The position numbers and the translations under genes are program-made. Shown in pieces: positions 1 to 9,867 of a stretch of DNA of 59,560 bases (position 1 is its first letter; each line of letters starts with the position of its first letter). Where the stretch lies: assembly GCA_001931905.2 (NCBI GenBank), contig MSJI02000543.1, positions 1-59,560 on the forward strand, read 5' to 3'. The stretch is from Cladosporium sp. IMV 00045. Lineage: Eukaryota > Ascomycota > Dothideomycetes > Cladosporiales > Cladosporiaceae. The notes under the pieces are model-generated. The model was not told the origin of the DNA. It did no database searches and worked only from the letters and a program-made list of their open reading frames with translations.

Positions 1-1267
1 ACTCGACTGGTGGAATTACCCAAAACAGCCTTGCCGTATCAAAAAGCCCAGAAAGCGGTGCCCACTTAGGGCCGGCATTATTGATCTTCCTTGATTCTTC
101 TCCCGCTCCCCCCAAGGCGGCGATCGTGTGGAGAGGGATCGCGCCGCAGATACCCCAGAATGCTAGGGAGATAAGAGCGGCGAGTCACTGCTAGATGGAC
201 ACCTGGTCCCACGTCTCCGCGAGAAAGAGTCGGGGAAACCCCCAAGACATGTCATATTGGGAGAGATGGATGATGAACAACACTCGTCCTGCCTTTTTCC
301 AGCCGTGTTGTTTCATAAACCAATGCCAACCCTCAAAACCGCCGCACAAACAAGGCCTCACCGCAACCCTCGAACGTTCTCTCACAATCGTTGAGCCGTG
401 ATGGCTTGCCGGTGCGCCGCAAGCGCACAAGACAGCCCTGTGGCTCGTGTGTCCAATAATGGCCCATCATCTCGCTCTCTTCTCGGCGCATCACGTATCA
501 GTTTGGCCCCAATCACGTGTTTCTGTCGCCCGGGCCCAGGCCATGCCTCCTATGTTATCCGACTTCTCTTGGCGGACTTGCGCTGTCCCCCCTCCGTGTC
601 TACCCGGAGCGGTGGATCCGTGATTTTTTCTTGAATCGTTGGGGGAGAAGAAAGAGGACACACGCTCCGCATCATCAACGGGCACATGCTTGCTGGAGCT
701 GCCCTTGGCGGAGTTTTCCACCATCGCCTCCGCCGTCACCAACGAAAAATAGGACCAGAAAAAAAAAAATCCCATACCAGCCCCCAGCCCCAGCCAGCGG
801 AGTGACCACCTTGATGGCTTGGATGGGGTTGGGGTTTGTTCTCTTCGGCGGTATTACCAATAAATTCCCCCCGACCTTCCTCAAGCCATGCATGTTCTTT
901 GCAGAGAAGAGTGAGTAAAGGAGCCGGAGTGGCTTGCGCATACTTTTTCTGGAAAATCACCCACGACGCCCATATGCAGTTTGAACAGCCTTGTCTTTTC
1001 ATCCACACTCTATCATGTCAACACATCCCCCGGAAGGATTGCAGTACGTACCTGAATTGCACGTGTTCTGCAAGGTGCGGGAATGCGGAGACGAGGTCGC
1101 TAGGAGATACTATATGGGTAGGCTTCTTTGCTCTCTGTCTCCAACACCGGGGACAACGCATCTGGGCAGCGGTCATCCATTGACGAGTTTTCCCACCGAC
1201 CCAAGCTTTTCGCACATGCTGGAGTAGTATAAGCGGAGTGGCCGTGGCGAGCCCACAAACAAGAAAA

Positions 1268-1288
1268 GCACGTGCGAGTCCGGACTCG
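1268..1288. promoter_or_regulatory. Overlapping palindromes: GCACGTGC and a CCGG-centred 14-mer
   Basis: GCACGTGC (1268-1275) is a bHLH-type E-box palindrome. It shares its last base with CGAGTCCGGACTCG (1275-1288), a perfect 14-bp inverted repeat. Two more CACGTG boxes lie at 514 and 1060. CACGTG is the known core for Cbf1/Pho4/SREBP-type factors. The target gene is not visible and may lie outside the window. Confidence 0.35.
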
Positions 1289-2796
1289 TTTCTCTCAAGG
1301 ACTCTCAGACGCTCCGGTTGATAACCAACCAGCCTGGTAGTAGCAGAAGAGCATGTATGGACTGATTTGATGAGAGCCGAGCCACGCCCGGCTTAGGCTC
1401 CGCGGCACCACCCACCCAACAGTCGCTGTTTATAGACCACAAATCTGTGTCTCCACATTAATCTTGCTTCCCTCCGCAATGCCTCCGCATGACGACTGAG
1501 TCGGGCGACGGAGCCCAGCTCCCCTAAATCTTTCGAGGCCTGTCTGTGCCGTTTTGAGACAGGTGAGAGCGAGAGAGCGAGGTTATCTCTTCGCAGCGAG
1601 GCAGCAGCATCTCAGTCGGGCCTTAGCCGTCCGTCCGCAGACGGGCCTGAGGCGGCAGGTTGACAATAATGATGTTGTCTGTGACCATCTGGCGATGCGG
1701 TGCAGCTATCACGATCATATGCCCTGATGTGACGGTTTCAGACGGTGCTCGGAGCACGCCATTAGTGTGCTGATGCTGCGCGTATCAATCATCATCTAAG
1801 TTCACGAATCCCCAGAACCGACTTGGGGTTTGTTGGGGTTATGCTTTTGTGGAGGCTTGTCTGTTCTGTCCGATTGTGTCGTTGCTCTCTCTCTCTCCGT
1901 CTGTCCGCATGTGCTGGGCTAACGGAAGCTGTGTCACGTCGGTATCAACAGGGTGTTCTGAAACGTCATAACACAGTTGTTTGTTTGTTGCTTCTCGGTT
2001 GAGATGCGACCCGTGTTTCGTTGACTCTGACATGTATGATGTGTCTGGCCGGGACTGGATACTTGAATGCCGTAAGGTCTAGAGATGCGATGAGGGCAGC
2101 TTGTGCGTTGCAGATAATGGTGTACGTTCTTACGTGTCGCTTGCGATCGATGTGAATGGCCGTCTCTGCAATTACTCCCGATGCTCGTCATCAACGTCAG
2201 ATCACGTAGCGTAAAAACATGTAATGACATGTGAGAGGTATGTCGTTGAGCCCGGCTGTTCAGGCTCACTTTCGACATGTGATGATGATGATTCGCAACC
2301 TTCCAGACAGCCATGGGTTTTGCAAACGCAATCTTTTGTTCATTGATGCAGCATTTGATCGACAATCGACAGTCTGTCTGCTTGCCAGATGGGTCTGACT
2401 TTCCATCGCAGCGAGTGAGAAAGTGATCATCTCGGTAGAATTCAGCATCCTCCGGGGAATGTGTTGTCCATCGCGTCGCACACTTCGATTGCTTGTTGGT
2501 CATTTCTTATGTTAGAGTCTCTGAGTATATCGATGGGGAAGCTACAACTCGAGCTGTGGTATTTAATCAGCAATACGTGCGTGTAACAACATCGAGAACG
2601 CTCAAATTGATAAAGTCCTCTCTCCTCCAACATGGCTCAATAGCTGCTGCTGATGAACACGGATGGAAATCAGTCGCTATGCGACGAAGACCAACAGATG
2701 CACAGAAGAATACACAAGAAATAATTACATATAGCTATTGATAACACACTTGCTGCGTGCCGGGTCGGATGTTCTTGCTCGCAAAGAGATAGTTAT

Positions 2797-2844
2797 CCCT
2801 AACCCTCGTAACCTCAAGGCGAGGTTGACTAACCCTAACCCTAG
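2797..2844. promoter_or_regulatory. Telomere-like CCCTAA motifs upstream of DHODH
   Basis: CCCTAACCCT is at 2797-2806 and CTAACCCTAACCCTAG at 2829-2844, about 85-130 bp before the DHODH start codon. TTAGGG-type repeats in fungal promoters are known binding sites of Tbf1-like factors. With only two or three units each, this is more likely a promoter element than a relic of a chromosome end. Confidence 0.4.
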
Positions 2845-2928
2845 ATCATAGCGCGGAACTACCGTGAGCGAACTTCAACACCCAGACCTCGGAAGATGCT
2901 CTAGCATTGTTGGTCAGACCAGGCAATC

Positions 2929-4659
2929 ATGATACCCCAACAGAGGCTCCTCAGCTCGTCTGTGAGACTCTCACAACTCAGCCATGGCCTGGATCGACCT
3001 CAATGGCGCCAACTGCAACGGCAGTGCCAGCGTCAGCTCTCCCTTCAATCCAAAACCTCCAGCCGCCAAACACCATTGAGGAACTCTCTCCAAACACAAA
3101 AGCGCTACGCATCCAGCACTGCGAAAGACGCGAAATCCACAGGCACGCGCGCAAAAAATACCATCTACGGCATTGGTCTGGTTTTCGTCCTCGGATTTGG
3201 TTACCTCTACGTCACAGACACGCGCGCCAGCATTCACCAATGGCTCGTCGTACCAACCGTTCGAACTCTCCACCGGGACGCTGAAGATGCCCATCACGCC
3301 GGCGTGAACTACATGCAAGTCCTGTACAAGCTCGGCCTCCATCCGAGGGAACGCAGCACGGATGATCAAGAGCTCGGAGATTTGCGCGTCGAAGTCTTCG
3401 GCCACACGCTTGACAACCCGGTTGGAACCAGCGCTGGAATCGACAAGGATGCGGAGGTCCCAGGCCCTCTGTTTGCGCTTGGTCCGGCGATCGTAGAGGT
3501 GGGTGGTGTCACTCCTCTCTCGCAAGAAGGCAACCCGAAGCCAAGAGTGTTCCGTCTACCGTCGCAAAACGCCCTGATCAACCGGTATGGCCTCAACAGT
3601 GAAGGTGCCGACGCAGTTGCTTTGCACCTCCGCCAGCGTGTCAGGGAGTTCGCACACAACTATGGATTGGGTCTTGGTCCTGACGGCGAGAACTTCGTCC
3701 TGGACGGCGAGGCGCAGGTTCCTCCTGGAAGCTTGATCCCTGGAAAGCTGCTGGCTGTGCAGATCGCGAAGAACAAGACTACTCCGGATGCCGATATTGC
3801 AGCCGTTGCAAGCGACTACGTCTACTGTGTCGACCGTCTCGCGAAGTACGCGGACATCATGGTTGTCAACGTCTCCTCGCCAAACACACCCGGTCTTCGC
3901 GACCTGCAAGCAACTGCACCACTGACGGCGATCCTCTCTGCTGTCGTTGATGCTGCAAAGAGTACTGACCGTAAGACCAAGCCTGCCGTCATGGTCAAGG
4001 TCAGCCCAGACGAGGAGTCCGACGCTCAAATCGAAGGCATTTGCTCTGCGGTCTGGGCATCTGGCGTTGATGGTGTCATTGTCGGCAACACGACCAAGAA
4101 GCGTCCTGACCCCATCCCCAAGGGTTACATCATGCCCGCGAACGAAGAGAAGCTTTTGACCGAGGTTGGCGGATACTCCGGCCCCCAAATGTTCGAGAGG
4201 ACCCTCAATCTTGTCAAGAAATACAGAGCAGCGCTCGATCACGGCCCTCCGGAGGACAGCTCAAATCAGAAAGAGCAGAAGACGTCCAGCGTCAGCCCAG
4301 CTGAGGCTAGTGCCCAACGCGATGTCCAAAAATTGAAGCCTCTGACTCCCGAGGCTGAAGCCGAGAGCAAGCAGCCTCTTATTAAGGTACCCGAGAAGCC
4401 TCTGGACTCTTCCGCCGTCCACGGAAAGCCATCCGAGGCTGTTTCTTCTTCGTCAAGCAGACAGACACCCGGCTCCGACGTTTCCAAGGTCATCTTCGCC
4501 ACGGGAGGTATCACCAACGGAGAGCAATGCTTGCAGATCCTGAACGCGGGCGCAAGCGTCTGCCAGATCTACACTGCCATGATGTACGGCGGCGTTGGCA
4601 CTGTCACCAGGATGAAGCGCGAGATGAGGGAAGAGATGAAGAAGCCGAAGAGCTCGTAA
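2929..4659 (+). CDS. URA9: Dihydroorotate dehydrogenase (quinone), mitochondrial, class 2
   Basis: Oxidises dihydroorotate to orotate, the fourth step of de novo pyrimidine synthesis, passing electrons to ubiquinone at the mitochondrial inner membrane. The 576-residue single exon begins with an Arg/Ser/Gln-rich presequence (1-75) and a membrane helix (about 78-96), the class 2 layout. Barrel signatures are clear: GTSAGIDKDAEVPG, the INRYGLNSEGAD segment, VNVSSPNTPGLRDLQ with the catalytic-base Ser region, VKVSPD, GVIVGNTT and the FMN-phosphate segment FATGGITNGEQ. About 80 low-complexity residues (roughly 436-514, rich in Ser, Glu, Lys and Pro) are inserted between the last two barrel strands. 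As I recall, related fungal enzymes also carry linkers there. The start is the first ATG of the open frame. Confidence 0.96.
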   Translation: MIPQQRLLSSSVRLSQLSHGLDRPQWRQLQRQCQRQLSLQSKTSSRQTPLRNSLQTQKRYASSTAKDAKSTGTRAKNTIYGIGLVFVLGFGYLYVTDTRASIHQWLVVPTVRTLHRDAEDAHHAGVNYMQVLYKLGLHPRERSTDDQELGDLRVEVFGHTLDNPVGTSAGIDKDAEVPGPLFALGPAIVEVGGVTPLSQEGNPKPRVFRLPSQNALINRYGLNSEGADAVALHLRQRVREFAHNYGLGLGPDGENFVLDGEAQVPPGSLIPGKLLAVQIAKNKTTPDADIAAVASDYVYCVDRLAKYADIMVVNVSSPNTPGLRDLQATAPLTAILSAVVDAAKSTDRKTKPAVMVKVSPDEESDAQIEGICSAVWASGVDGVIVGNTTKKRPDPIPKGYIMPANEEKLLTEVGGYSGPQMFERTLNLVKKYRAALDHGPPEDSSNQKEQKTSSVSPAEASAQRDVQKLKPLTPEAEAESKQPLIKVPEKPLDSSAVHGKPSEAVSSSSSRQTPGSDVSKVIFATGGITNGEQCLQILNAGASVCQIYTAMMYGGVGTVTRMKREMREEMKKPKSS

Positions 4660-5012
4660 AACTTGATTCTTTACTGTAGATTCACACATGTTCATATGTA
4701 GACCAACAACCCAGCAAAATGATACAAATCTGCAATTTTACCAGACAACTTATGTCGTGTGGAAGACAATATGTTCTGAAGCTGTAGCAGGGAAGACGTG
4801 AAGCTGCAGCAATGGCACGCAACGTCATTGCTTCATCAACCCCGACTTCATCGATAACTTCATGTTGAATGTACATGTACATGTACATCCAGTCACCTTC
4901 AAAAATAACATTGAAACGACAACAAAACTATATTACCGGGCCACAAACCCATCAAAACCGAAAGCTGAGACACAATTCAAAAGAAAAACCCCAACCCCCC
5001 GATCCACCAACA
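4660..5012. other. Short intergenic region with (ATGTAC)3
   Basis: This is the 3' flank of the DHODH gene and the leader of the NAXE gene. The only structure I see is a self-complementary (ATGTAC)3 repeat at 4869-4888. The leader just before the NAXE start is A/C-rich. Confidence 0.6.
4869..4888. repeat. (ATGTAC)3 palindromic microsatellite
   Basis: Three tandem ATGTAC units followed by AT. Each unit pair is self-complementary, so the tract could form a small hairpin. It lies about 125 bp before the NAXE start codon. Confidence 0.7.
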
Positions 5013-5726
5013 ATGGCCCTCCGCACCCTCACGTCCAAATCCGCCGCCGCCCTAGACGCCGAATTAATGTCCAGCGGCGCCTTCTCCATTGACCAACTAA
5101 TGGAACTAGCCGGCCTCTCCGTCTCACAAGCCATGCACGCCCTCTCCCCGCCGACAAAAACTCCCAACATCCTCATCGCCTGCGGTCCCGGCAACAACGG
5201 CGGCGACGGCCTCGTGGCCGCCCGCCACCTGCACCACTTCGGCTACAAACCCAGCGTCTACTTCCCGAAACAGAGCAAGAACGAGCTGTACGCCCGTCTG
5301 CGGAAGCAGCTGGAGCAGCTTAAAGTTCCTTTCGTGGAGGGCGATTTTGCCCAAGCCTTGGGCGGGAGTGATTACGTGATCGATGCGATTTTCGGCTTCT
5401 CGTTCAGCGGCGAGGTGAGGGAGCCTTTTCCCGCTGTCATCCGGGCGCTGGCGGAGAGTAAGGTTCCGGTGCTGGCGGTGGATGCCCCTTCGAGTTGGAA
5501 TATCGAGGAAGGGCCGCCGAGCGAGGGCCCCGGCAAGGGATATCAGCCGGACGCGCTGATTTCGCTGACGGCGCCGAAGCCGCTCGTCAAGTGGTTTAAG
5601 GGGAGACATTTTGTGGGTGGGAGGTTTGTCAGTGCCGAGATCGCGGAGAGGTATGGGTTTGATGTTCCGCCTTATAAGGGGTGTGAGCAGGTCGTGGAGG
5701 TGCCGGTTGGTGGGGAGAAGTTGTAG
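5013..5726 (+). CDS. NAXE: NAD(P)H-hydrate epimerase (YjeF N-terminal family)
   Basis: Converts R-NAD(P)HX to S-NAD(P)HX so that the companion ATP-dependent dehydratase can repair damaged NAD(P)H. The 237-residue protein matches the single-domain eukaryotic enzyme. Visible family marks are an N-terminal helix ending at AAALDAELM, FSIDQLMELAGLSVSQ, the nucleotide-binding GPGNNGGDGLVAARHL segment, YVIDAIFGFSFSG and VLAVDAPSSWN, whose Asp is the usual catalytic residue. The frame is open from about 4869. I chose the ATG at 5013 because it has a good context (CAACAATGG) and gives the normal family N-terminus. No intron is needed. The dehydratase gene is not in this window. Confidence 0.95.
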   Translation: MALRTLTSKSAAALDAELMSSGAFSIDQLMELAGLSVSQAMHALSPPTKTPNILIACGPGNNGGDGLVAARHLHHFGYKPSVYFPKQSKNELYARLRKQLEQLKVPFVEGDFAQALGGSDYVIDAIFGFSFSGEVREPFPAVIRALAESKVPVLAVDAPSSWNIEEGPPSEGPGKGYQPDALISLTAPKPLVKWFKGRHFVGGRFVSAEIAERYGFDVPPYKGCEQVVEVPVGGEKL

Positions 5727-6243
5727 GGTTGATGCGTAATTTGATCAGGGGAATGGCGATACGATGAATCTCTTCCTTCCCGATTGCTATGGACTGTGAT
5801 GACGTGTCAATCCCATCGTAATGTTTGACGCTTTGTCGTTGTGCTGCATCGATGGAAGGGCGTTTAGTTGAAGTAACGCTGATCGACCACGAGATGCATG
5901 AATCGAGCCCCCATCGAGACCGACATTGTTCAAAGGCGACTGGCTAGCAGTAATGCTTCCTTTGGGTTACCTCAGTGACGAACACACAGTGCGATCTAGT
6001 ATTGTCGTGAACGCTGCTGACCTTCAATAAAGAAGCTTCAGACCGACAAGGTGACTGGGACGCCAGTCGATTTCTTAATCGGCATCGTTAGCTCATATTT
6101 ATAGAGAAGCAGCGCTGTCATTGGAAACTTTCACAGAACATCGCAACAAGTACATCACAAAAGAGCCGAACTCCCCAAACCCAAATGTCAAAATGTGTGC
6201 TCGCATATGCAAAAAGAATATCCATAAGATTCATCACACGATC
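5727..6243. other. Intergenic region between convergent genes
   Basis: This separates the NAXE gene (+) from the convergent membrane-protein gene (-). I see no gene, repeat or RNA structure. It probably contains both 3' UTRs. Confidence 0.6.
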
Positions 6244-7222
6244 CTAATCTCTCTTACCAACGCCATACCCATATCCATTGCCCATGGCGGGACCCAGGCC
6301 ATAACCTCCCAAGCCGCCCCTCTCCATGCCACCCAGACGATCTTTGCCGTGGCTCTTCAATCTCCTCGGGAGCTCGACGCCCCTGAAGTACGCCACGCAA
6401 ATGGCCGCGCTCGCCAGCGCACTAATCAAACAATACACCAGCGTGCTGAAAGTCAAATGCCCGCCGACGCCAGTCCAGCCACTGGGTAGTTGCGTGTTGG
6501 GATACCAGCGCACGCTGAACTGCAGCGGGAGGGCGTCGCCAATGACGATCCTCGTCGGCGGCTCGCGTGAGATGCTGTACGCCGTCGCGGCCGCGATGGT
6601 GCCCGGGGAGACGCTCTTGGGCGCCGCGTGCACGAGCACGTTCATGCTGGTCGCAACGTGCAGGTGGCTCAGCTGCAGCGTGCCGGCGAGCGCGACGACC
6701 ATGGGCGTGTAAATCTCGCTCAGGCTGCCTTGCCCATCGGTGTCGTCGGTCGTGCCTTTCTCATATTCCTCTTTGAGCGCGCTGGGCGGCAGGGGTTTGG
6801 TGGGGATGCGGCAGGTGAGGGGGGCGTCGTTGTGCACGTAGAATTCGAGGAGGTGGAAGAAGGGGTCATCGATGAAATCGATCGTGCAGTTGATTTCCTT
6901 CTCCACGCCGAAGAGGAGTTCGAGAGGACGTCCGGTTTCGTTGCATGTTGGGAAGGGGATGTAGGAGAGCTGGCCGGCAGCGTCGGTGATGTGTTCGCCC
7001 GTGTCACTGGATTGCCATTGTCAACGATCACCCTTTTGCAATCAACTTCAAGCCATTGGATAGCACATACATGGTCCGGTTCAAGCAGGAGACAGGAATC
7101 TTCTCGCCAACCCGATACCCCTGTTGCTGCACGAGGGGCTCTTGTGCAGCCTTCGCGGCGGCGAGCGAAGTGTAGAACGCAAGCAGTACGCGCACGAGAA
7201 AGCAAAAACGTCCCACCATCAT
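6244..7222 (-). CDS. Uncharacterised type I membrane protein, two exons
   Basis: I do not recognise a named family. Splicing joins 7222-7071 to 7006-6244. The 64-bp intron has a GTATGT donor and an AG acceptor and removes an in-frame stop; the product is 304 residues. Visible parts are a signal peptide (about 1-24, ending in AAAKA), a lumenal domain with Cys and N-glycosylation sequons (CLNRT, CNET, NCT), one membrane helix (about 235-258) and a basic tail that becomes Gly/Tyr-rich (GGLGGYGLG). The layout suggests a secretory-pathway membrane protein with a small cytosolic tail. ATG 7219 is equally usable as the start. I infer no function. Confidence 0.8.
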
Positions 7223-8729
7223 GACAGTATAGAAAGGAAAAAGAACAATGCAAGAAATGTGTCTATGCAAGGGTGAGATTCTAAGGGTACTACCTGTTCA
7301 CATGCTTTCCCAGGGAGCTTGCGGTCAGGGTCGTGTTGCCTTGGCACCGGCGGCTAAACTTCACTCCACCTCACTTGGAGGATCGTCGGTATATGCTTCG
7401 AGGTCTTCTCCTTAACCCAGTAGTACTGCAATGTTATTGAGGATCTGAACCGTCGAATAGGCGACATATCGATCATGTTCAATTCAGATTAGATAGTATA
7501 TTCCGCCTACACTCATCTACAGCCAGCTAGACGTAACGATCTCCCTCAGCATCCAACGCGGTCTTGGAAAGATCTAGATAGACCCCGAGTGCGCAGACGG
7601 GCATTCTCGAAGCTCCCTAGCAAAAGACCAAATCTGCCGTATGAAGCAAACGAGATCGAAACTACAAACCGTCACTCTTAGGCCCGCAATGATCGAACAC
7701 AACAAGAATCAAGAATCCAAATCGCCAAGTACGTAAAACATTCTATCACCAGTCCCAACCAACCAACTTCCCCTGAACTTTTTTCTTGTGCTACACCTGC
7801 ACACAGCTAAGCAAGCGGAAATCCATCTCCTATCGTCTTTTCCTTGACCAATCGATGTACACGTGTATCCATCTTATCATCTATTCATCAATCCACGAAA
7901 CGAAGACAGAAAGAACCCCACCCAACGTTCACGATCATACAAAAGAACGGAACCGCAACGAACGAAACAAAGCTTCGAAAAGAATGACGTGAATGTGAGT
8001 TGTATTCAACATGTCCACCCTTTCCCCATTTAGTGTGATCGTTTTCCCGTCCCATCCCATTTCTTCCCATCCCTTCCCGTCGCATCGCATCGCATCGCAG
8101 CAGAGATTTTATAAGAAAGCAAAGAAGAAGAATTACCTGAAGGAAGAGAAAAAGAAGGAAAAGGAAGGAAAAGAAGAAGGGCAAGGAAATTCGTTCAATC
8201 CACACCCGAATAGAGAAGATAGAGGCGAAACAGACGACTCTCAAAAAGATGGCCTTTCCACCTTCCATCACACACACCAGAGAACGGCCTTGGGAGTCTG
8301 AATGTTCCACGTTATCAGCCCCGTCTCATTGTGCCCTCCCAAGCTATGACATTCCAAGAATAGAGAGAACGCCTTCGCCATGATTATATTGCGTAATGTT
8401 ATGTTCTTTTTTGTTCAACACGCGTGATGGACCCTCCTCTCACTCTCTCTCTTTGCCTTTTCTGGCGGAGACCCTGTGAGAAGAAGAAGAAGAAGAAGAA
8501 GAAGAAGAAGAAGAAGAAGAAGAAGAAGAAGAGGAATAAAACCCCGACCATGTCGTAGAATGGTATCATACCCCGAAAACGCCGGCCAAATACACGGTCC
8601 CAAAACTCCGATGGAAGAAAAGAAAAGCTGCACAAGTCGTCTCGCCAGCCCGGCAGCTCAACAAGCATGGCCCGGCGGAAACGACACCACCCTCCTGCTC
8701 CGCCTGCCTTGATCCCCACCGTGTGGCTT
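7223..8729. other. Intergenic region with low-complexity tracts
   Basis: This is the promoter side of the membrane-protein gene (-) and the 3' flank of the coiled-coil gene (-). It contains a direct-repeat patch of CCCAT and GCATC units (8041-8100), a polypurine tract (8113-8190) and a (GAA)17 microsatellite (8480-8530). The open frames here are products of these tracts and start without ATG. I call no gene. Confidence 0.6.
8480..8530. repeat. (GAA)17 trinucleotide microsatellite
   Basis: A perfect GAA run of 17 units on the + strand, so TTC on the coding strand of the coiled-coil gene. It lies about 200 bp beyond that gene's stop codon, perhaps in its 3' UTR. GAA/TTC tracts are known to form triplexes and to vary in length. 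Confidence 0.9.
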
Positions 8730-9867
8730 CTAATTATACGGCTGAGGAGAGGCAGCGCCACCGCTCACGGGCGGCGCGCCGGCGTGCCCGCTCCCATCGC
8801 GCATAGCATCCAGCGTGCGAGGGAAGTAAGGCTCCACGCCCCAGTTGCGGAGGTAGGCGCCGGTCTTCTCGATGCGCTTGATCTCGCGCTGAACGCCCCA
8901 GCCCTCGCCTTCCTCGGCGAAGCGGCCGCGCACCACGCCGACCATGGCGTCGTCGAGCCGGGCGTAGAAAGAGCGGCGCTCGGCCAGGTCTTCCTCGTCT
9001 CCGTTCTCTAGCCCGCCGTGCGAGTTGAGGTTGCCGCCTAGTTTGAGGAGGAGGTCGAAGGCGTAGCGCGGGCCGGATGGGAGGGCGGAGAGCCGCTCGA
9101 TGTCGGGGAGGAATTTGAGCATGCATGCGCTGAAGGAGGGGGTGGGGAGGGAGTCGTTCAGGTCGTCTTGCAGGCGGTGCAGGTCGAAGTTGACGATGGT
9201 GATTTTGCGGTCGAGTTGCGCGTTGAGCGTGGCGGCGGCGTGGGTGGGGGAGTTTTGGTGGGATGATTGGTCCATTTGGTGGGCTATGCTGGCGGGCACG
9301 TCTGGGAGGTTCGTCAGTTTTTGCGCGAATCATACAACAATGTATATATCAATGAGACTTACCAGGCCTGAGACCGCGCTTGTCGATCCATGCATGGACG
9401 TCATTGCGCTGCGCCTCCAACTGATCGATGTACGCTCTCAAGTCCGCAATCTCACTCTCAAGGTTATCGACCTTTTCATTGTAAGGCCTGAGGGCCTGGT
9501 TGAAAGCCTGCGAGAGAAGGTCTGGGAGGGGTTCGCTCTTCGAGGGAGGCGGGGCGCCGCTCTCGAAACCGCCGTGGCCGTAGCCATTGGGTTGGCCTCT
9601 GTGGCCTGGCCCGCCGGAAGACATGGGCGGCGAGCCGTACTGGACCTCCTGCGGCGCGGCCTGGCGAGCGTACATGTTCGCGTCCTTGCTGTGGGGGCGG
9701 GTGTCGGGGTCGAGGTCGCGCGACGACGGCTGCTGCTGCAGAGCGTCGGCGGGTTCGGGCTGGGCGTACTTCTCGTCGTAGGCGCTGTTGGCCTTGCTGT
9801 CGTGGCGGTAGTCGTCGACGTAGGACTGGCTGTTGCTGCGGGACCGGCTGAGGCGCTTGAAGAACAT
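8730..9867 (-). CDS. Uncharacterised fungal coiled-coil protein, two exons
   Basis: Not a family I can name. Exons 9867-9363 and 9301-8730 are joined across a 61-bp intron (GTAAGT donor, CTGAC branch site, CAG acceptor), giving 358 residues. The N-terminus is basic and Ser-rich (FFKRLSRSRSNS). A disordered Gln/Pro/Gly-rich part follows (about 20-115), then a predicted coiled coil (about 125-160, with LESEIADLRAYIDQLEAQR) running across the splice site, then a helical domain with paired charged segments (FDLHRLQDDLND and IKRIEKTGAYLRNWGVEP) and a short Gly/Pro tail. No signal peptide or membrane helix is seen. The conserved-looking second half suggests a soluble fungal-specific protein. Confidence 0.82.

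Larger units (their letters stand above)
1..2928. other. Gene-poor intergenic region, left end
   Basis: No open frame here has a recognisable domain, good codon texture or convincing splice sites, so I call no gene. It holds three CACGTG boxes (514-519, 1060-1065, 1269-1274), a 14-bp perfect palindrome at 1275-1288, CT-rich tracts around 1885-1905, and two telomere-like CCCTAA motifs just before the dihydroorotate dehydrogenase gene. It could include the promoter of a gene to the left of the window. Confidence 0.6.

Noticed and set aside
2797..2844. Possible true chromosome end
   Set aside because: Only two or three CCCTAA units, with unique sequence on both sides and a housekeeping gene following directly.
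8399..8761. Frames encoding poly-Phe, poly-Leu or poly-Arg
   Set aside because: Direct translation of the (GAA)17 repeat; no real protein is suggested.
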